NCBI RefSeq assembly: GCF_038405225.1
Contig: NZ_CP151657.1
Location: 186,001 to 250,000, forward strand
DNA length: 64,000 nt
Direction of reading: 5' to 3'
Source of the DNA: Arthrobacter citreus
GTDB taxonomy: Bacteria > Actinomycetota > Actinomycetes > Actinomycetales > Micrococcaceae
The translations under genes and the position numbers were made by a program. The notes under the pieces were generated by a model. That model was not told the origin of the DNA. It saw only the letters and a program-made list of their open reading frames with translations, and ran no database searches. This document shows, piece by piece, positions 61,139 to 64,000 of this stretch; position 1 is the stretch's first letter, and each line of letters starts with the position of its first letter.

Positions 61139-62278
61139 CTACAGGTTGCCGGTGGCGATCTTGAGCATGCGGCGCAGCGGCTCCGCGGCACCCCACAGCA
61201 GCTGGTCACCGATGGTGAAGGCGCTGATGTACTCCGGTCCCATTTCGAGCTTGCGGATCCGGCCCACGGGAATGTCCAGGGTTCCGCTGACGGCCACCGG
61301 GGTCAGCTCAGCCATGGATGCTTCCTTGGTGTTGGGTACCACCTTGGCCCACTCGTTATCGGCTGCAATGATGCGTTCGATCTCGGCTACCGGAAGGTCC
61401 TCGGTCAGTTTCAGGGTCAGGGCCTGGGAGTGGGAGCGCATGGCGCCGATCCGGACACACAAACCGTCGAACGGAATCCGCCCCTCGGTCTCGCGTCCCA
61501 GGATCTTGTTGGTTTCCGCGCCGGCCTTCCACTCTTCCTTGGACTGTCCGTTGCCCAGGTCCGCATCAATCCAGGGGATCACGGAGCCGGCCAGCGGCAC
61601 GCCAAACTGGGATGAATCCATGGCCGGGTTCTTCTGCTGGGCCAGGACGGCGCGGTCGATGTCCAGGATGGCGGAGGAAGGATCCGCCAGATTGGCCGCA
61701 ACGGCTGAATTCAGCGATCCGAACTGGTTCAGAAGTTCGCGCATGTGGCGGGCACCGCCGCCGGACGCCGCCTGGTAGGTCATGGAGGTGCCCCATTCCA
61801 CCAGGCCGTTGCGGAACAGCCCGCCCAAACCCATGAGCATGCAGGAGACCGTGCAGTTGCCGCCCACGAAGTTCCTCACTCCGCGGGCCAGGCCGGCGTC
61901 GATGACGTCACGGTTCACCGGGTCCAGGACGATGATCGAATCCTGCTCCATGCGCAGCGTGGAGGCCGCGTCAATCCAGACGCCGTCCCAGCCGGCGTCG
62001 CGCAGCTTGGGGTATACCTCGGAGGTGTAGCCGCCGCCCTGGGCGGTGACGATGATCGGCAGTCTGGCCAGCGTCTCGACGTCGTACGCGTTCTGGAGTT
62101 CCCCGGCGCCTTCGGCGAAGGACGGCGCGGCGCCTCCGGCGTTGGACGTGGAGAAGAACACGGGGTTGATCAGGCCAAAGTCGCCTTCATCCTGCATGCG
62201 CTGCATCAGGACGGAGCCGACCATGCCCCGCCAGCCGACGAAACCAACGGTGGGGACGGAGGTAGCTGCGAAAGTCAT
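61139..62278 (-). CDS. asd: aspartate-semialdehyde dehydrogenase
   Basis: A 379-residue NADP-dependent enzyme of lysine, methionine and threonine synthesis. The N-terminal nucleotide motif is [18 protein letters not shown], the active-site cysteine lies in [15 protein letters not shown], and [14 protein letters not shown] is another block. The length and [10 protein letters not shown] pattern resemble the longer Gram-negative-type Asd rather than the ~345-residue type typical of many actinobacteria. Start ATG 62278 with no close partner; the aspartokinase gene is not in the window. Confidence 0.92.
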   Translation of the reverse strand: MTFAATSVPTVGFVGWRGMVGSVLMQRMQDEGDFGLINPVFFSTSNAGGAAPSFAEGAGELQNAYDVETLARLPIIVTAQGGGYTSEVYPKLRDAGWDGVWIDAASTLRMEQDSIIVLDPVNRDVIDAGLARGVRNFVGGNCTVSCMLMGLGGLFRNGLVEWGTSMTYQAASGGGARHMRELLNQFGSLNSAVAANLADPSSAILDIDRAVLAQQKNPAMDSSQFGVPLAGSVIPWIDADLGNGQSKEEWKAGAETNKILGRETEGRIPFDGLCVRIGAMRSHSQALTLKLTEDLPVAEIERIIAADNEWAKVVPNTKEASMAELTPVAVSGTLDIPVGRIRKLEMGPEYISAFTIGDQLLWGAAEPLRRMLKIATGNL

Positions 62279-62287
62279 GGTCCCAGT

Positions 62288-62971
62288 TTAGGGCAGGACT
62301 GCTTGGCCGTCCCGATCGGTGACGCCACCCGACGGCTTCTGTGTGCGGACCCACACGGCAATCCGGTAGGAGGTGCCGTTGGCGGCGCTGTGCCAGTTCT
62401 CAGCGGGGCTGACGGCGGTGAACGTCCAGTCCGGACCAAGCCGGGGTGCGTAGGTGTCACCCTCGACGCTTGTCTCGATCACGGTCACCACAGCGGCGTC
62501 GGCAAACGGCACGGCCGCCTCATACAGCTGCGCCCCGCCGATGATCCAGATCTGGTCCCCGCCGGGGCTGCGGCGGGCTGTATCCAGCGCATGCTCCAGG
62601 GAAGGGACGACGACGGCGCCGGAGGGCGAAATCTCGTCCGCCAGCGTTTCGCTTGAACTCACCACGATGTTGGTGCGGCCCGGCAGCGGACGGTAGGCGG
62701 GCGGGAAGGATTCCCAGGTGCGCCGGCCCATGATGACCGGATGCCCCGCGGTGGTGGCCTTGAAATGCGCCAGGTCCTCGGGCAGGTGCCAGGGCATGCC
62801 GCCGTCGCGTCCGATCACGCCGTCGAGGGTTTGGGCCCAAATCAGCCCAATCATCGGGTCCGCCGCCCCGGTCGTGCCGGCGGAAGCCAATGCCGATGCC
62901 AGATCCTGGCCCTCCGGGGAGCCTTTCCCGGCGGCGGGGAAATAGCGGTAACGCTCAGTGGATGAACTCAA
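62288..62971 (-). CDS. folA: dihydrofolate reductase
   Basis: A 227-residue DHFR. The core starts MIGLIWAQTLDGVIGRDGGM and has PWHLPEDLAHFKA, VIMGRRTWESFP and WIIGGAQLYEAA, giving the folate and NADPH sites. In front lies a 39-residue extension (SSSTERYRYFPAAGKGSPEG...). I use TTG 62971, with GAGG upstream; an earlier TTG and an internal ATG 62854 are possible. It lies directly behind thyA in the same direction, 13 bp apart, forming the dTMP/folate pair. Confidence 0.9.
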   Translation of the reverse strand: MSSSTERYRYFPAAGKGSPEGQDLASALASAGTTGAADPMIGLIWAQTLDGVIGRDGGMPWHLPEDLAHFKATTAGHPVIMGRRTWESFPPAYRPLPGRTNIVVSSSETLADEISPSGAVVVPSLEHALDTARRSPGGDQIWIIGGAQLYEAAVPFADAAVVTVIETSVEGDTYAPRLGPDWTFTAVSPAENWHSAANGTSYRIAVWVRTQKPSGGVTDRDGQAVLP

Positions 62972-62984
62972 GGGGTTGTGCCTC

Positions 62985-63788
62985 TCACACTGCAATCGGA
63001 GCTTTGATGCCGGGGTGGTGGCGGTAGTCCAGGACCTCGAAGTCCTCCAGGACGTAGTCGAAAATCGACTCCGGCTTCCGGGCCAGACGCAACTGTGGGT
63101 AGGGGTAGGGTTCGCGGCTCAGCTGCTCGCGGACCTGGTCCACATGGTTGTCATATATATGGACGTCTCCGCCGGTCCAGACAAACTCGCCCGGTTCCAG
63201 GCCGGTCTGCTGCGCCACCATCAGGGTCAGCAGCGCGTAGGAGGCGATGTTGAACGGAACTCCCAGGAACAGGTCCGCCGAGCGCTGGTACAGCTGGCAG
63301 GACAGCTTGCCGTCGGCCACATAGAACTGGAACATGGCGTGGCACGGCGGCAGGGCCATGTTATCCACCTCGGCGGGGTTCCAGGCCGTGACAATGTGGC
63401 GGCGGGAATCCGGATTTGTCCGGATGCTCTCGATCACCTTGGCAATCTGGTCAATGGAACCGCCGTCAGGCGTCGGCCACGACCGCCACTGGACACCGTA
63501 GACCGGGCCCAGCTCGCCGTCGTCGTCAGCCCATTCGTTCCAAATACTCACGCCGCGCTCCTGCAGCCAGCGAACATTGGAATCGCCGCGCAGGAACCAC
63601 AGCAGTTCCAGGGCCACCGATTTGAAGTGCACCCGCTTGGTGGTGATCAGCGGAAAGGAATCCCGCAGGTCAAAGCGCATTTGGCGGCCGAACACGCTGC
63701 GCGTCCCGGTGCCGGTGCGGTCGGATTTTTGCGTCCCGTGCGCCATGACGTCGTGGAGCAGGTCTTCGTACGGGGTAGGAATAGTCAC
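62985..63788 (-). CDS. thyA: thymidylate synthase
   Basis: A 267-residue ThyA making dTMP from dUMP and methylene-tetrahydrofolate. Motifs: [18 protein letters not shown], the nucleophile cysteine in [31 protein letters not shown] and [14 protein letters not shown]. Start GTG 63788. The dihydrofolate reductase gene follows, as is common, because ThyA oxidises the folate that DHFR must reduce. Confidence 0.95.
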   Translation of the reverse strand: MTIPTPYEDLLHDVMAHGTQKSDRTGTGTRSVFGRQMRFDLRDSFPLITTKRVHFKSVALELLWFLRGDSNVRWLQERGVSIWNEWADDDGELGPVYGVQWRSWPTPDGGSIDQIAKVIESIRTNPDSRRHIVTAWNPAEVDNMALPPCHAMFQFYVADGKLSCQLYQRSADLFLGVPFNIASYALLTLMVAQQTGLEPGEFVWTGGDVHIYDNHVDQVREQLSREPYPYPQLRLARKPESIFDYVLEDFEVLDYRHHPGIKAPIAV

Positions 63789-63807
63789 GGCACCCAGTCT
63801 AGTTGCA

Positions 63808-63985
63808 TCCCGTCCCGCACGAAGGATTGGTCTTGACAGCGTGAATATCCCCTCATCAGTACGACGGATCGGTCCGGCTGAGTTGTTGGCCCGTTATCCG
63901 CACGAAGGATGGTCCGCTTGAGGGGAAATGGATCCATCGTGCAGATCAGGGGCTATCCGGTAATCCTTCGTGCAGATCAGGGGCT
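63808..63985. repeat. cluster of short direct and inverted repeats at the right edge
   Basis: GCACGAAGGAT occurs at 63817-63827 and 63900-63910, a degenerate copy near 63860, and the reverse complement at 63932-63942 and 63963-63973. The last two are each followed by CAGATCAGGGG, and a diverged opposite-strand copy of that longer unit lies near 63850. Copies are spaced about 31-43 bp, and facing ones can form hairpins. No gene overlaps them. They may continue beyond the window. Confidence 0.8.
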
Positions 63986-64000
63986 CAAAAGGACGTTTTT

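Noticed and set aside
63808-63985. CRISPR array
   Set aside because: Copies are short, diverged, in both orientations and unevenly spaced; no cas genes nearby.
1-64000. Insertion sequences, prophage or integrative element
   Set aside because: No transposase, integrase or phage gene was seen, and no clear att-like duplication at the tRNA genes.

Overview
The window is high-GC DNA from an actinobacterium, most likely an Arthrobacter-like member of the Micrococcaceae. The evidence is the complete C50-carotenoid gene set (crtE-B-I-Ye-Yf-Eb with divergent idi), a Micrococcaceae-type putrescine oxidase, the actinobacterial DUF4193 protein, the hadA/hadB-murB block, tRNA genes without encoded CCA, GTG/TTG starts, and many promoters with a TAGACT-like -10 box only 6-7 nt before the start codon. 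The assignment rests on gene content; I could not run a database search. I see no insertion sequence, prophage or CRISPR array. The first gene is cut by the left edge.

Layout. 1-6.9 kb: putrescine catabolism (aminobutyraldehyde dehydrogenase, GABA aminotransferase, TetR regulator, putrescine oxidase, universal stress protein, permease) around a perfect TetR-type palindrome. 7-10 kb: a LAXTG-anchored CAP-domain surface protein and a RarD-type transporter. 10.2-17.1 kb: an FprA-like NADP reductase, then an aldehyde dehydrogenase/DUF779 pair with a GAF-domain regulator and a DHA2 drug-type exporter. 17.2-19.8 kb: small proteins and a TerC-family protein behind a yybP-ykoY (Mn2+) riboswitch. 19.8-27.4 kb: the carotenoid locus, with a glycosyltransferase and a small membrane protein beside it. 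27.4-31.8 kb: catalase and a Fur-family repressor controlled from a 19-bp palindrome, then lipid/ester hydrolases and a metallo-beta-lactamase-fold enzyme. 31.9-37.6 kb: mixed housekeeping genes (MFS exporter, HtpX-like protease, phosphatase, lipoprotein, YajQ, tRNA-Tyr, thioredoxin). 37.8-41 kb: glutathione-independent-type formaldehyde dehydrogenase and an ammonium transporter carrying a C-terminal P-II-like domain. 41-46.7 kb: ThuA/Gfo-Idh pair, DNA glycosylase, and the transsulfuration pair CBS/CGS. 46.7-52.8 kb: amidohydrolase, GT87 mannosyltransferase-like protein, MOSC protein, DEAD-box helicase with a long leader. 52.9-57 kb: a Ser/Thr kinase-GAF fusion, tRNA-Thr and tRNA-Met, an atypical ParA/MinD-like ATPase and a PfpI protein. 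57-64 kb: DUF2797 protein, hadA-hadB-murB, asd, dihydrofolate reductase and thymidylate synthase, ending in a cluster of short inverted and direct repeats.

How genes work together. Putrescine is taken up by the permease, oxidised to 4-aminobutanal, then to GABA, then transaminated to succinate semialdehyde. Idi and CrtE supply C20 precursor; CrtB/CrtI make lycopene; CrtEb adds two C5 units and CrtYe/CrtYf close the rings, giving a decaprenoxanthin-type C50 pigment, with the adjacent GT2 enzyme a possible glycosylation step. CBS and CGS interconvert homocysteine and cysteine. ThyA and DHFR are the coupled dTMP/folate pair.

The best leads beyond ordinary annotation are the Amt-P-II fusion, the ParA-like ATPase with a KGGANKTPT P-loop, the kinase-GAF fusion, the LAXTG-anchored Ala-rich CAP protein, the Mn2+ riboswitch in front of terC, the two perfect operators, and the repeat cluster at the right edge.
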